Part shown: in pieces, positions 16,557 through 28,654 of the stretch
Numbering within the stretch: position 1 is the stretch's first letter
Layout of the letters: each line of letters opens with the position of its first letter
Origin: Nitrospirota bacterium
GTDB lineage: Bacteria > Nitrospirota > Nitrospiria > SBBL01 > JAADHI01
DNA: 64,000 nt
Assembly: GCA_029261215.1 (NCBI GenBank)
Contig: JAJDBT010000021.1
Coordinates: forward strand, 22,091 to 86,090
Reading direction: 5' to 3'
Notes under the pieces: model-generated
Seen by the model: only the letters and a program-made list of their open reading frames with translations
The model's database searches: none
What the model was told of the DNA's origin: nothing
Translations under genes and position numbers: made by a program

Positions 16557-18323
16557 TTACAAATAATGACCCGTCGCGACAGTCTCTACTTCGTGAGAGT
16601 CTGCGGCCATGCCTGCCATTGTCCGGATATGGACAATTTTTTCGGTGTTGCGCCCCGCGATTTTTGCCCAGTCATCCGGGTTGGTTGTATTGGGCAGATC
16701 TTCATTTTCCTTAAATTCATCTTGAATCGCGGAGATGAGATCCTCGCTTTTCAATCCCTTCACCCCGGTTTCCAAAAAACGCTTAATCGCATATTTTTTG
16801 GCACGCGAGACAATGCCTTCGATCATCGCACCACTTGAGAAATCTTTAAAATAAAAGGTCTCTTTTTCGCCATTGGCATAGGTCACTTCGAGAAACTGTT
16901 TATCTTCCGCAACCGAATACATTTCCTCGACAGCCGAATGAATCAGCTTTTCAACAATAGAGTCCTCTTTTTTATTCACCCCTTTGATCTCCTCCGGGTG
17001 AAAAGGTAAATCTGCGGTCAAATATTTACGGAATATCGATGTCGCCGCCTCTTTATCCGGTCGCTCGATTTTAATCTTGATATCAAGGCGTCCGGCCCTC
17101 AAAATGGCCGGGTCCAGCAAATCCTGCCGGTTCGTCGCGCCAATTACGATGACATTACGAAGCCGTTCCACCCCGTCAATTTCTGCCAGAAACTGAGGGA
17201 CAATGGTCGCCTCCATATCAGAAGAAACCCCCGTTCCGCGGGTTCTAAAAAGGGCATCCATCTCATCAAAAAACACGATGACCGGATGGCCAGAGTCTGC
17301 ACGCTCTTTGGCTTTTTTGAAGACTTCACGAATCTGGCGTTCACTTTCTCCAACATATTTATTCAGTAACTCCGGACCTTTAACATGGAGAAAATAAGAA
17401 CGCAGATCTTTACCCGAACGGTTCTTTCCCAGTTTTTCAGAAATAGACGCCGCGACGGCTTTGGCGATTAAAGTTTTTCCGCAGCCCGGAGGGCCATACA
17501 GCAGCACCCCTTTCGGCGGCAATAATTTATGCTCTAAAAAAAGTTCTGCATGGAGGAAAGGGAGTTCAACCGCATCCCGAACCTGCTCAATCTGAGCTTC
17601 CAAACCTCCAATGTCTTCATATGAAACATCTGGAATTTCTTCTAAAACGACCTCTTCCACTTCAGATTTCGGCAGCTTTTCAAAAACAAAACTGGAATGA
17701 CCATCCAGTAAAAGGTGATCTCCCACAGAAATATGCACACCTCTAAGCGGCTCCGCCAGTTCAACCACCAGCTCTTCTTCTCCGCGCAAGGTTACAACAA
17801 CTCGGTAATCCTCCAAAAGATCCTTGACGCGAACCACTTCCCCCCTGGGCTCAAATCCGCAGGCCTCTATTGCGTTTAAGGCTTCATTTAAGACCAATTC
17901 CTGGCCAATTTTTAGTGAAGTTGCAGAAATATCCGGATGCAGGTTCACCTTCATTTTGCGACCTGAAACATAGATATTGACAGTCCCATCCTCATTTAAG
18001 CCCGAAAAAACCGCGTAAGTCGCAGGCGGAGTCGTCAATTTTTCTACTTCCTCTTTTAGGGCTTCAATACGATTTTTTGCCTCCATAAGGGTCGCAGTCA
18101 GCTTTTCGTTTTGCTTGAACGCTTGATCCAACTGAAGACTTGAACGGCGGGAAACCTCTAACTCTCTCTCCAGGGCGGCCACTTTAAAAACTAATCTTTC
18201 GCGTTCTTCCTCATGATTCATGTCTTTAGCTTCCAAATCCTCTCCGCTAAATTGTTCTGAGAGTTTCTTCATGGTTTTTCGAAAAGGGTTCGATGTCTCT
18301 TGATTTTTCCTTGCATCTGCCAT
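16557..18323 (-). CDS. mpa: Proteasome-associated ATPase Mpa/ARC
   Basis: Hexameric AAA ATPase that recognises Pup, unfolds substrates and feeds the 20S core; 588 aa from this start. In order: an N-terminal coiled coil (about residues 35-95), two OB-type interdomains, then the AAA module with Walker A GPPGCGKT near 278 and Walker B VIVFFDEMDAL near 350. The C-terminus ends TGHYL, like the proteasome-docking GQYL tail of mycobacterial Mpa. ATG 18323 has GGAGG 8 nt upstream; the open frame goes back to 18404, but that would begin upstream of the predicted -10 box, so 18323 is chosen. First gene of the proteasome operon. Confidence 0.95.
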   Translation of the reverse strand: MADARKNQETSNPFRKTMKKLSEQFSGEDLEAKDMNHEEERERLVFKVAALERELEVSRRSSLQLDQAFKQNEKLTATLMEAKNRIEALKEEVEKLTTPPATYAVFSGLNEDGTVNIYVSGRKMKVNLHPDISATSLKIGQELVLNEALNAIEACGFEPRGEVVRVKDLLEDYRVVVTLRGEEELVVELAEPLRGVHISVGDHLLLDGHSSFVFEKLPKSEVEEVVLEEIPDVSYEDIGGLEAQIEQVRDAVELPFLHAELFLEHKLLPPKGVLLYGPPGCGKTLIAKAVAASISEKLGKNRSGKDLRSYFLHVKGPELLNKYVGESERQIREVFKKAKERADSGHPVIVFFDEMDALFRTRGTGVSSDMEATIVPQFLAEIDGVERLRNVIVIGATNRQDLLDPAILRAGRLDIKIKIERPDKEAATSIFRKYLTADLPFHPEEIKGVNKKEDSIVEKLIHSAVEEMYSVAEDKQFLEVTYANGEKETFYFKDFSSGAMIEGIVSRAKKYAIKRFLETGVKGLKSEDLISAIQDEFKENEDLPNTTNPDDWAKIAGRNTEKIVHIRTMAGMAADSHEVETVATGHYL

Positions 18324-18375
18324 GACCAAACCTCCACCGTTTGTAGGAAGACCAACCAATGTGACTTTGTAATTT

Positions 18376-18404
18376 AGTCTATCACCCTTCCAAAAGGGGG
18401 TCAA
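18376..18404 (-). promoter_or_regulatory. Predicted promoter of the proteasome operon
   Basis: On the minus strand, TTGACC (18399-18404) is followed after 17 bp by TAGACT (18376-18381), five and four matches to the sigma70 hexamers. Transcription would start near 18370, about 45 nt before the mpa ATG. The position is the only sizeable gap upstream of the six-gene operon. A moderate match, not verified. Confidence 0.5.
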
Positions 18405-18501
18405 CTCAGCGCTAATCGCATCTACAATGTGAATTAATTTTCATGCAACTCACACGATATAAAATAGCATGGCAGCGGTCTTCTACCCAAATGACTCACA
18501 T

Positions 18502-18524
18502 AAAAAAGGCCCAAGCTGCCTTTA
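18502..18524 (-). terminator. Possible intrinsic terminator after the zinc-ribbon gene
   Basis: Read on the minus strand, AAAGGC and GCCTTT pair around a 7-nt loop and are followed by a T-rich tail (the plus strand shows TAAAAAAGGC). It lies just after the stop of the zinc-ribbon gene at 18538 and before the proteasome promoter, so it would separate the two units. The stem is short. Confidence 0.45.
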
Positions 18525-18537
18525 AATGGCTCTATTT

Positions 18538-19050
18538 TTAAAAGAATGCGGTTTCTTCAGTTTCAGGCAAGGGCGTGATGGATTGATTTTCAACCTGGGA
18601 TAACAGCATAAGAACAGCTGCGAACAAACAAAAAAGCAGAACAAGCAGAACAGGATTGTCTTTTAAAAAATGTCGTTGTAAGCCGCCGCAACTGGGGCAT
18701 TTGTTCCCCTCCTCCAGATCATATGCGTGTTGACACCAACGGCAAGACGATCCAGGTTTGGATGGATTTTTCTGAAAGCTTCCGTTTTCAGAAATGGCTA
18801 CCTGACAATGTTTGCAAACGACGGCATCGGACTTGATCATTTCTGCACATGCGGGGCATTTTTTGTAACCCATCCCGGCCAATTGCTGATTTTCATAGGC
18901 TTTATCTCCAATCACCGCAATATGAATGATCGCGAAGAAAAAGAAAAAAAACCCATAGATCGCCCAAGGGAAGAAAGATCGATTTTTTTGCTCAGCAATC
19001 ACCCCGACAACAGCACCCAGCAAAATTCCGATTACGAGCGGTAATATCAT
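18538..19050 (-). CDS. Membrane protein with two zinc-ribbon modules, function unknown
   Basis: A 170-aa protein. Residues 1-50 contain two hydrophobic segments (LPLVIGILLGAVVGVIA and a Phe-rich one); a CPACAEMIKSDAVVCKHC zinc ribbon follows near 60-80, a second CxxC pair module (CRWCQ...CPSCGG) near 103-123, and a third membrane segment (VLLVLLFCLFAAVLML) precedes the end. Eight cysteines in CxxC pairs suggest two zinc sites on the cytoplasmic side. Starts at an ATG with GGGAGAAAG upstream. Its neighbour is smpB, but no functional link is evident. Confidence 0.75.
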   Translation of the reverse strand: MILPLVIGILLGAVVGVIAEQKNRSFFPWAIYGFFFFFFAIIHIAVIGDKAYENQQLAGMGYKKCPACAEMIKSDAVVCKHCQVAISENGSFQKNPSKPGSSCRWCQHAYDLEEGNKCPSCGGLQRHFLKDNPVLLVLLFCLFAAVLMLLSQVENQSITPLPETEETAFF

Positions 19051-19081
19051 CTTCTAACTTTCTCCCTGCACCTTAAAATAT

Positions 19082-19555
19082 TCAATAAACGCCTCTGCCT
19101 CGAATCGCCCGTTGCATTTCCCGGTCGGCTGATTTTTTGGCATCTGTTTCGCGTTTGTCATATAAATTCTTCCCTTTGGCAAGACCCAACTCCACTTTCG
19201 CCCAACCCCGCTTAAAATAGACTCTTAAAGGAACCAGGGTAAGGCCTTTTTCTCGCGTTTTCCCTGAATAACGCCAAATTTCTTTTTTACTCACCAAGAG
19301 TTTTCGACGCCGGGTCGGCTCATGATTGGCCAGATTCCCATGGGAGTAAGGACTAATGTGACAATTATAAAGATAAAGCTGCCCATCATCCACACGGGCA
19401 AAACTATCTTTCAGGTTAATCCGACCACTTCGAAGCGACTTGACCTCCGTCCCATAAAGAGACATGCCCGCTTCAAATTTCTCTAAAATGGAGTATTCAT
19501 GAAATGCCTTCCGGTTTGATACTACCGGAATATCAGTTTCTTTTTTATCGGACAT
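19082..19555 (-). CDS. smpB: SsrA-binding protein SmpB
   Basis: SmpB binds tmRNA and ribosomes in trans-translation. 157 aa, normal length. Characteristic stretches are SNRKAFHEYSILEKFEAGM, GTEVKSLRSGRINLKDSF and the C-terminal basic tail KGKNLYDKRETDAKKSADRE that enters the ribosomal A site. The tmRNA gene (ssrA), often nearby, was not recognised in this window. Confidence 0.96.
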   Translation of the reverse strand: MSDKKETDIPVVSNRKAFHEYSILEKFEAGMSLYGTEVKSLRSGRINLKDSFARVDDGQLYLYNCHISPYSHGNLANHEPTRRRKLLVSKKEIWRYSGKTREKGLTLVPLRVYFKRGWAKVELGLAKGKNLYDKRETDAKKSADREMQRAIRGRGVY

Positions 19556-19600
19556 ATACGCAACCTTATCTCATTGACTCTTAAAATAGGGTAATATAGC

Positions 19601-20080
19601 ATGCTTTACACGATGAAAAAACCAACTGCAATTACACCCATTCTCAAATCCATGTCCCTCAAACTTGGCCTTGAAAAAGAGATGGGACTCTATCGGCTCC
19701 AGGAAGAGTGGGCCCAACTCGTCGGGGAAACAATTGCACAACACACGGCACCCGAAAAGATGCAATTTAAAACCCTCACGCTCTTGGTGGACAGCCCGGT
19801 CTGGATGCACGAGCTGACTTTTTTAAAAACAGGCCTGATCGAAAAAATTAATAAACATCTAGGGGCCGAAACCGTTAAAACCCTTCACCTCAAAGTAAAC
19901 GCATCTCTCCCACATCGAAAAATACAGACAAAAAAAATCAAACGCCGCTCATTCAAAATACTCGATGAAAAAGACAAAGCGGTCATCACCCAAGAACTTT
20001 CATCCGTTTCTGACGATCATTTGAAAAAATGGATACAAAAAGCGATGGAAAAACATTTGCGTTCGAAAAAACCAGACTAG
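19601..20080 (+). CDS. DUF721/DciA-like protein
   Basis: A 159-aa protein of the DUF721 family, which includes DciA, the helicase-operator protein that helps load DnaB in bacteria lacking DnaC/DnaI. The N-terminal domain shows the family pattern: LYRLQEEWAQLVGETIAQHT followed by LTLLVDSPVWMHELTFLK. The C-terminal third is Lys-rich and probably disordered. Its closeness to gyrA-gyrB-dnaN-dnaA supports a replication role. Two ATGs compete (19601 and 19613); neither has a clear ribosome-binding site. Its 3' end overlaps the convergent TPR gene by 4 bp. The DciA function is inferred from family and context. Confidence 0.8.
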   Translation: MLYTMKKPTAITPILKSMSLKLGLEKEMGLYRLQEEWAQLVGETIAQHTAPEKMQFKTLTLLVDSPVWMHELTFLKTGLIEKINKHLGAETVKTLHLKVNASLPHRKIQTKKIKRRSFKILDEKDKAVITQELSSVSDDHLKKWIQKAMEKHLRSKKPD

Positions 20081-20946
20081 GATGTTTGATGGATTTTTTG
20101 GCTAAGGGTGGTTATTTTCTGTTTGATGAAAACAGGATCTGGATAGTCATCCATCAAACTGCGATAGAGTTCAAGCGCCTCCGTTTGTTGATTTTGAATT
20201 TCCAGACAATTTGCTGCTCTAAATTTCGCATAGGGACTGTTCTCATCTTCCGGATAATTCGTGTACAAGGACTGATAAACAGAGAGCGCCTCTTCACAGG
20301 CACCAGTCACAAAGTAAGTGCCCCCCTTTCGATAAAGCGCAGCGGGTGCCCAATGGCTTTTTGGCGCTTTTTCGACAAGCAAATCCCACTCTACCCGGGC
20401 TTGTGCCATTTCCCCCATCGCGTAATAAAGCTCTCCGATTTTATAACGACTTTCCAGAATCTGGTTTTCATCATGGCTTTTATACAAAATCTCTTCATAT
20501 GCGGCAATCGCCTTTGTCGGCTGATTCAGCGCCTTCTCGTAAATCTCCGCGAGATATTGTTGGGCAGAAATATCATGCTCGGACACTCTGCGGTCTGATT
20601 CAAGCTGTACGACTTTTTGCAACGCCGTCACCGCTGTTTCAGGATCATCCAGATAAAGAAATAAACCGACCCCTTTCCAATAGTAAGCCTCTGGAACAAC
20701 ACCGCTTGTCGGATAGGTATGGATCACATTTTCGTAATCCCGAATGGCCCCGATATAATCATCCTGCTGCCATTTCGCTTCCGCGACGGCCATCAGCCGA
20801 TTTGACATCCATTCCTCGCGTGACCAGGTTCCCCAAATGACCAACAAGACCACTGCGGCCGCAAGGGCGACCCAAGTCAAGACTTTCAAGCCCCGAGAAA
20901 GACGATGCCCTATTCGGAAAAAGTTTCCCGATTTATTCGGTATCAT
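20077..20946 (-). CDS. Membrane-anchored tetratricopeptide-repeat protein
   Basis: About 289 aa. One N-terminal membrane anchor (VLTWVALAAAVVLLVIWGTW) is followed by TPR-type helical repeats: KWQQDDYIGAIRDYENVIHTYP, AVTALQKVVQ, AIAAYEEIL, EEALSVYQSLYTNYP and EALELYRSLMDDYP. The arrangement resembles outer-membrane-assembly or envelope TPR scaffolds (YbgF or BamD-like) but lacks a lipobox. The ATG at 20946 overlaps the gyrA stop region by 14 bp, so it is translationally coupled to gyrA. No specific partner can be named. Confidence 0.8.
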   Translation of the reverse strand: MIPNKSGNFFRIGHRLSRGLKVLTWVALAAAVVLLVIWGTWSREEWMSNRLMAVAEAKWQQDDYIGAIRDYENVIHTYPTSGVVPEAYYWKGVGLFLYLDDPETAVTALQKVVQLESDRRVSEHDISAQQYLAEIYEKALNQPTKAIAAYEEILYKSHDENQILESRYKIGELYYAMGEMAQARVEWDLLVEKAPKSHWAPAALYRKGGTYFVTGACEEALSVYQSLYTNYPEDENSPYAKFRAANCLEIQNQQTEALELYRSLMDDYPDPVFIKQKITTLSQKIHQTS

Positions 20947-23419
20947 CCATCTCCTCTGAGTCCACTTCGTCCAAAGCCTCTTCCTGATCTCCCTTATCCA
21001 CCAAGCGGGCCACACGCACGACATGGTCACCTTCGGCCATGTCGATCAATCGCACACCCTGGGTGTTTCGGCCAATCACACGTACTCCATCCACTTTTTG
21101 TCTGACAATCTTCCCGTTGGATGTAATCAACATCACTTCGTCTTCTTCCTCGACCTGAAACGCATCCACCACCCGGCCATTCCGGTGGCTGGTCTGGATC
21201 GTGATAATCCCTTGCCCGCCGCGACCCTGTTTCCGATATTCTGAAAGCTCGGTGCGTTTGCCAAAACCGTTTTCGGTAATCGTAAACACCGAAGTCCGCT
21301 GATCCGGGCCAATCGTCTCCATGCTGATAACTTCATCTCCTCGTCGAAGTCGGATTCCCATGACACCCGTTGCCACACGGCCCATGGCCCGCACATCGGA
21401 TTCTGAAAAACGAATGGAAAGGCCCTGCCGTGTCCCTAACAGGATATCATGATTTCCAGAAGTCAGCCGAACTGAAATCAAGCGGTCTCCGTCATTGATG
21501 TTGATTGATCGGATTCCCCCCACTCGTGGATTGCCATAGGCGCTGAGCACAGTCTTTTTAATGAGACCTTTTCGGGTGGCCATGACCAAAAAGCGCTCTT
21601 CGTCAAATCGATCAACCGAGAGAATGGCCGTGATCGTCTCCCCTTGAGGGATTTGAAGCAGATTGACAATCGCTTTGCCTCTGGATGCCCGGCCCCCTTC
21701 TGGAATTTGATGCACTTTAAGCCAATGCACTTGCCCGGTATCTGTAAAAAAGAGCAGGTAATTGTGGGTCGAAGCAATAAAGAGATGACTGACAAAATCG
21801 GCATCCTTTAAGCCGGTCCCGATCTTTCCTTTCCCGCCGCGACGTTGACTCCGATAAAGCGTGACCGCGTTTCGCTTGATGTATCCGGTATTCGAAACGG
21901 TGATCACCATCTCTTCTTCGGCAATGAGGTCTTCAATCCGTATTTCGCCGGTTTCCGGAATAATTTCTGTGCGACGCTCATCACCATATTTCTGCTGAAT
22001 CTCTTTTAATTCCTCTTCAATTAACTTCGAAATCAGCGCATCACTGCCTAAAAGCGCTTTTAATGCCGTGATTTTTTCCATCAGAGTCGTCAGTTCTGCA
22101 ATGAGTTTATCGCGTTCGAGTGCCGTCAACCTCTGTAAGCGCATATCCAGAACCGCCTGCGCTTGTATTGCAGAAAGCTCAAACTGAGTGATCAGGCCTT
22201 GTTTGGCCACATCGGGAGACGCGGACTGACGAATAAACGCAATAATCTCATCAAGGCGATCAAGCGCAATCTTTAAACCATCTAGAATATGGGCGCGCGC
22301 TTCCGCCTGGCGGAGTTCAAAGCGCGTCCTGCGAATAATGACTTCCCGTCTGAAATCAAGAAAATGCTCCAGAATTTCCTTAAGGTTCATCACCCTGGGT
22401 TGATGATTCACCAGGGCCAGCATGATGATGCCGAAGGAATTTTGCATCTGGGTTTGTTTATAGAGATTGTTCAAAACCACGGTTCCCATTTCACCCCGTT
22501 TCAATTCGATGACAACCCGCATCCCATCACGATCCGACTCGTCCCGAAGTTCAGAGATCCCTTCAAGCTTTTTATCCCGAACCAGCAAGGCTATTTTTTC
22601 CAGGAGCCGGGACTTGTTCACCTGATAAGGCAACTCGGTCACAATAATCGTTTCCCGTTCCGTCCGAGGATGAATTTCTATCACAGCGCGTGCGCGCAGC
22701 ATGACCGAACCACGACCGGTTCTAAATGCGTCTTTAATTCCTTGTGTCCCGTAGATAAATCCAGAAGTGGGAAAATCAGGGCCTTTGACCTTTTCCATCA
22801 GGGTTTCAATCGACACGCTCCGATCATTCAAAAGCAGAATCAGACCTTCTAAAAGTTCACTCAAGTTATGCGGTGGGATGTTTGTGGCCATGCCGACCGC
22901 GATCCCGGTGGAACCATTCATCAACAGATTGGGAATACGGGAAGGCATTACTATCGGTTCAAGCACGGTCTCGTCAAAATTAGGGGAGAAATCGACCGTG
23001 TCCATATCGATATCGGCCAAAATTTCCTCGGCCAACTTGGTCATCCGGGCTTCTGTATATCGATAGGCTGCCGCCCGATCACCATCCACGGAACCAAAAT
23101 TTCCCTGCCCGTCCACCAGAGGATAACGCATGTTAAAATCCTGCGCCATTCGAACCATGGTGTCGTAAATCGCAGTATCACCGTGAGGATGGTATTTTTT
23201 AAGCACCTCGCCGACCACACCCGCAGACTTGGAATAACGCCGGTTTGAAAGCAGTCCTTCCCGGAACATTGCGTAAAGGATACGGCGATGCACCGGCTTT
23301 AAACCATCCCGGACATCGGGTAAAGCCCGGCCTACAATGACACTCATGGCATAATCGATATAGGATGACTTCATCTCGGCATCGAGATTTACGGTCGTCC
23401 GGTGCTCAATCTCAGGCAT
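20933..23419 (-). CDS. gyrA: DNA gyrase subunit A
   Basis: Breakage-reunion subunit of gyrase, 828 aa, full length. The catalytic tyrosine is Y121 in AAAYRYTEARM. The quinolone-determining segment reads HPHGDTAIYDT, with Thr where E. coli has Ser83; Thr is natural in many lineages. The GyrA box QRRGGKG and six-bladed pinwheel repeats form the C-terminal DNA-wrapping domain, followed by a short acidic tail. It is 79 bp downstream of gyrB. Confidence 0.98.
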   Translation of the reverse strand: MPEIEHRTTVNLDAEMKSSYIDYAMSVIVGRALPDVRDGLKPVHRRILYAMFREGLLSNRRYSKSAGVVGEVLKKYHPHGDTAIYDTMVRMAQDFNMRYPLVDGQGNFGSVDGDRAAAYRYTEARMTKLAEEILADIDMDTVDFSPNFDETVLEPIVMPSRIPNLLMNGSTGIAVGMATNIPPHNLSELLEGLILLLNDRSVSIETLMEKVKGPDFPTSGFIYGTQGIKDAFRTGRGSVMLRARAVIEIHPRTERETIIVTELPYQVNKSRLLEKIALLVRDKKLEGISELRDESDRDGMRVVIELKRGEMGTVVLNNLYKQTQMQNSFGIIMLALVNHQPRVMNLKEILEHFLDFRREVIIRRTRFELRQAEARAHILDGLKIALDRLDEIIAFIRQSASPDVAKQGLITQFELSAIQAQAVLDMRLQRLTALERDKLIAELTTLMEKITALKALLGSDALISKLIEEELKEIQQKYGDERRTEIIPETGEIRIEDLIAEEEMVITVSNTGYIKRNAVTLYRSQRRGGKGKIGTGLKDADFVSHLFIASTHNYLLFFTDTGQVHWLKVHQIPEGGRASRGKAIVNLLQIPQGETITAILSVDRFDEERFLVMATRKGLIKKTVLSAYGNPRVGGIRSININDGDRLISVRLTSGNHDILLGTRQGLSIRFSESDVRAMGRVATGVMGIRLRRGDEVISMETIGPDQRTSVFTITENGFGKRTELSEYRKQGRGGQGIITIQTSHRNGRVVDAFQVEEEDEVMLITSNGKIVRQKVDGVRVIGRNTQGVRLIDMAEGDHVVRVARLVDKGDQEEALDEVDSEEMDDTE

Positions 23420-23498
23420 CTTTTCTCCAATCTAAGGGTTCTGTCAATCTATCTCGTTTCTTAAGACTTCATCTACCAAGGTTTCGGTATACACAAAA

Positions 23499-25925
<2,427 letters not shown>

Positions 25926-26044
25926 TTAATCCAATATTCTCGTCTGAGATCATTATTCTGGTTAATGGGAAACAAACAGGAACGAAATGAGAGCCATCCA
26001 ATAGAACAGTGGACACATCAAATAATCAATTCATCAACCGCTTT

Positions 26045-27166
26045 TTAAACGCGCATTGGCATGATGACAGTCAAAAACCCCTCAGACTCTTCCCTGATTA
26101 AACAAGGAGAAAGCGCGTCCTTGAATTCCAGCGTTACTTCTTCATGCTGAAGGGCTGAAAGGGCATCCAAGAGGTAACGGGCATTAAATCCCGTCGAAAA
26201 CCCTTCTCCCTCATAGGGCGTCTCGATTTCTTCGTTTGCTTCGCCCATTTCCGGATTGCTTGCACTTAAAATAATACGGCCTTCCTCCAGGCTAAATTTG
26301 ATCGCGCTCGTTTTTTCCCGCGCCAAAATAGAAACCCGTCGCAACCCCCCTTCAAAATCGTCTTTTTGAGCAGAGACTTTTTTAGTATTGCTTGCGGGGA
26401 CAGCCTGTTTGTAGTTTGGAAATTCACCTTCCATAAGGCGGGAAGTAATAACAAAAGTTCCCCAGCGATAAATCAACTGGTTTTCACCGATTAACAATTG
26501 TGGTTCTCCGGCTTCATTTCCATCGTCCAGTGCACGTTTAATTTCCAAGACCGCTTTTTTAGGAAGGATAATTCCGGCATCCCGATCATGCCATTGACCA
26601 GAGACTTTCCCCTCAGAAACGGCCAAACGATGACCATCTGTCGCAATAAAACGGATAAGACCTTCACCCTCACCATTTTTTTCGAGTTGGATCAAGATGC
26701 CGTTTAAAATGTATTGTGGATTATTTTCTCCGGTTGCAAAAAGGGTCCGTCGAATCAAGCCGGACAAAAGTGTTGGGTTAATTTTAATTTGCTCTTCACT
26801 TTGAGTGGATGGGGAAACGGGAAATTCCTCTGGCGGTAGACCCACAATGCGAAAATAACTTTTTCCTGACTCCAAGACCACCCAATGATTGGGCTGAGCC
26901 GTAATCAAAACGGGGCCTTCTGGAAATTCACGGACAATTTCATGGAGTTTTCTCGCTGAAACGGTGACACGACCGGGTTCGATGACTTCTGCAGCGTAGG
27001 ATCCCTGAATCCCGACTTCAAGATCTGTCGCAAAAAGCGAAATGCTTTGTCCTTCTGCTTCCATCAGGATATGTGTAAGAATCGGCATGGTGTTTCTTCG
27101 TTCAACAACACCCTGAACACGCTGTATCCCGGATAACAGATCTTTTCGATTAATCTTAACTTTCAC
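26045..27166 (-). CDS. dnaN: DNA polymerase III beta subunit (sliding clamp)
   Basis: Ring-shaped processivity clamp, 373 aa in three structurally repeated domains. Recognisable are MPILTHILMEA, FATDLEVGIQGSY, FIATDGHRLAVSEGKV and the C-terminal CLIREESEGFLTVIMPMRV ending, which is the clamp hallmark. It starts one base after the dnaA stop region, in the classic dnaA-dnaN pair. Confidence 0.98.
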   Translation of the reverse strand: MKVKINRKDLLSGIQRVQGVVERRNTMPILTHILMEAEGQSISLFATDLEVGIQGSYAAEVIEPGRVTVSARKLHEIVREFPEGPVLITAQPNHWVVLESGKSYFRIVGLPPEEFPVSPSTQSEEQIKINPTLLSGLIRRTLFATGENNPQYILNGILIQLEKNGEGEGLIRFIATDGHRLAVSEGKVSGQWHDRDAGIILPKKAVLEIKRALDDGNEAGEPQLLIGENQLIYRWGTFVITSRLMEGEFPNYKQAVPASNTKKVSAQKDDFEGGLRRVSILAREKTSAIKFSLEEGRIILSASNPEMGEANEEIETPYEGEGFSTGFNARYLLDALSALQHEEVTLEFKDALSPCLIREESEGFLTVIMPMRV

Positions 27167-27167
27167 T

Positions 27168-28523
27168 TCAGCCCTCCCTTAATTGCTCTGCCAAACTTTC
27201 AAGCGTCATCTTAAGATTGAAATCTTCTACTCTCTCTTTTTGAATTTGTTTACATGCATGGATGACGGTGGAATGGTCTTTCCCACCGAATGCTTTTCCA
27301 ATCTCTGGAAATGAGAGGTTCGTCAATTCTCTTGTCAAATACATGCCAATCTGCCTTGGAATCACCAGATTTTTTGTCCTTTTTTTTGACTTCAGTTCTA
27401 TAATTTTAACTTGAAAGCGTTCCGATACCGCACGCTGTACATCGTCCACCGTCACGACACGGTTACGATCCTGAATAGTGTCTCGTAGAACACGTTTGGC
27501 CATTTCAACAGTAATGCCTTGCCCAATCAATGAACTAAAAGCGCCCAGCCGGATCAAAGAACCTTCTAATTCCCGAATGTTTGTTTTTATATTTGTCGCT
27601 AAAAGGAGGGCCACATCATTGGGAAGATCAATATTTTCCAATTCTGCTTTTTTTCTTAGGATGACGATTTTTGTTTCAAGATCGGGCGGCTGAATATCTG
27701 CAATCAAACCCATTTCAAAGCGCGATCGAAGCCGCTCTTCAATATCAGAAATTTCTTTGACAGAACGATCACTTGAAATGACAACCTGTTTGCTCGATTC
27801 GTAAAGGGTATTGAATGTATGAAAAAACTCTTCCTGCGTTCGTTCTTTTCCACCAATAAATTGAATATCATCAATAAGAAGTGCATCTACACTTCTGTAT
27901 TTATTTCTAAATTCAGCCATCTTGTCATATCGGATTGAATGAATAACATCATTTGTAAATTTTTCAGTGGAAAGATAAGCAATACGAAAACCTGGATGTT
28001 TTGAAGACAAATAATTTCCGATAGCGCTTAAAAGGTGTGTCTTTCCCAAACCGACTCCACCATAAAGAAAAAGTGGGTTGTAGGTCACACCCGGGTTCTC
28101 TGCAACCTTTAAAGATGCCGCATGCGCAAACTGATTGCTTGAACCGACAACAAAAGAATCAAAGTTATATCTTGGATTAAGATTTCCTTTCGGTTTTTCC
28201 TTTACCGGAACAATTTGCAAACGATTTTTTTTTTCTTGATCAGTTCCTTCTTCAAGACCACTGGGTTCTATTTGAATATTCTGTACCAAAAACTGAATGG
28301 ACATATCTTCCTGAGAAAACTCTCTTTCAAGCGCTTCTTTCATTATTTGATGGTAATGCTCTTTTATCCATTCACCAAAAAATTGATTCGGAACAGCTAC
28401 TTTTATTTCACCTTCTTTGACAGACAGTAAAGACGTCGGTTTAAGCCAGGTATCAAAAGCCTGCTGACTGATTCCGGGTTTAATCTGAGTCAGTATATCT
28501 TCCCAAATTAAGTCAAGTTGCAT
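27168..28523 (-). CDS. dnaA: Chromosomal replication initiator DnaA
   Basis: Binds DnaA boxes at oriC and unwinds DNA. 451 aa: N-terminal DnaB-interaction domain (to about 85), short linker, AAA+ domain with Walker A GGVGLGKT (155-162) and Walker B ALLIDDIQFI, and the C-terminal helix-turn-helix with GGKDHSTVIHAC, which reads the DnaA box. It is transcribed away from the DnaA-box region at 28524-28875, so it is probably autoregulated. Confidence 0.98.
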   Translation of the reverse strand: MQLDLIWEDILTQIKPGISQQAFDTWLKPTSLLSVKEGEIKVAVPNQFFGEWIKEHYHQIMKEALEREFSQEDMSIQFLVQNIQIEPSGLEEGTDQEKKNRLQIVPVKEKPKGNLNPRYNFDSFVVGSSNQFAHAASLKVAENPGVTYNPLFLYGGVGLGKTHLLSAIGNYLSSKHPGFRIAYLSTEKFTNDVIHSIRYDKMAEFRNKYRSVDALLIDDIQFIGGKERTQEEFFHTFNTLYESSKQVVISSDRSVKEISDIEERLRSRFEMGLIADIQPPDLETKIVILRKKAELENIDLPNDVALLLATNIKTNIRELEGSLIRLGAFSSLIGQGITVEMAKRVLRDTIQDRNRVVTVDDVQRAVSERFQVKIIELKSKKRTKNLVIPRQIGMYLTRELTNLSFPEIGKAFGGKDHSTVIHACKQIQKERVEDFNLKMTLESLAEQLREG

Positions 28524-28549
28524 TCAGAATCCAAAAGTTACTCACAAGT

Positions 28550-28569
28550 TTATACACAGCTGTGGATTA
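28550..28569. promoter_or_regulatory. Inverted pair of DnaA boxes
   Basis: TTATACACA and TGTGGATTA face each other across a GC dinucleotide, forming a near-perfect 20-bp palindrome. Each half is one mismatch from TTATCCACA. It lies about 27 bp upstream of the dnaA start codon, between gene and promoter, a position suited to autorepression as well as origin binding. Confidence 0.8.
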
Positions 28570-28654
28570 CTTATTCTTTAATTTTTCAAAGTGTTAAGAT
28601 CTTTTAAATGAATTAGAAACAACTCCGAACGGTTGGTCTTGTTAAAACAGGGGG

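Noticed and set aside
19556..19600. Promoter for the dciA-like gene (TTGACT with TAATAT)
   Set aside because: Spacing is wrong (about 12-15 bp) for a sigma70 pair.
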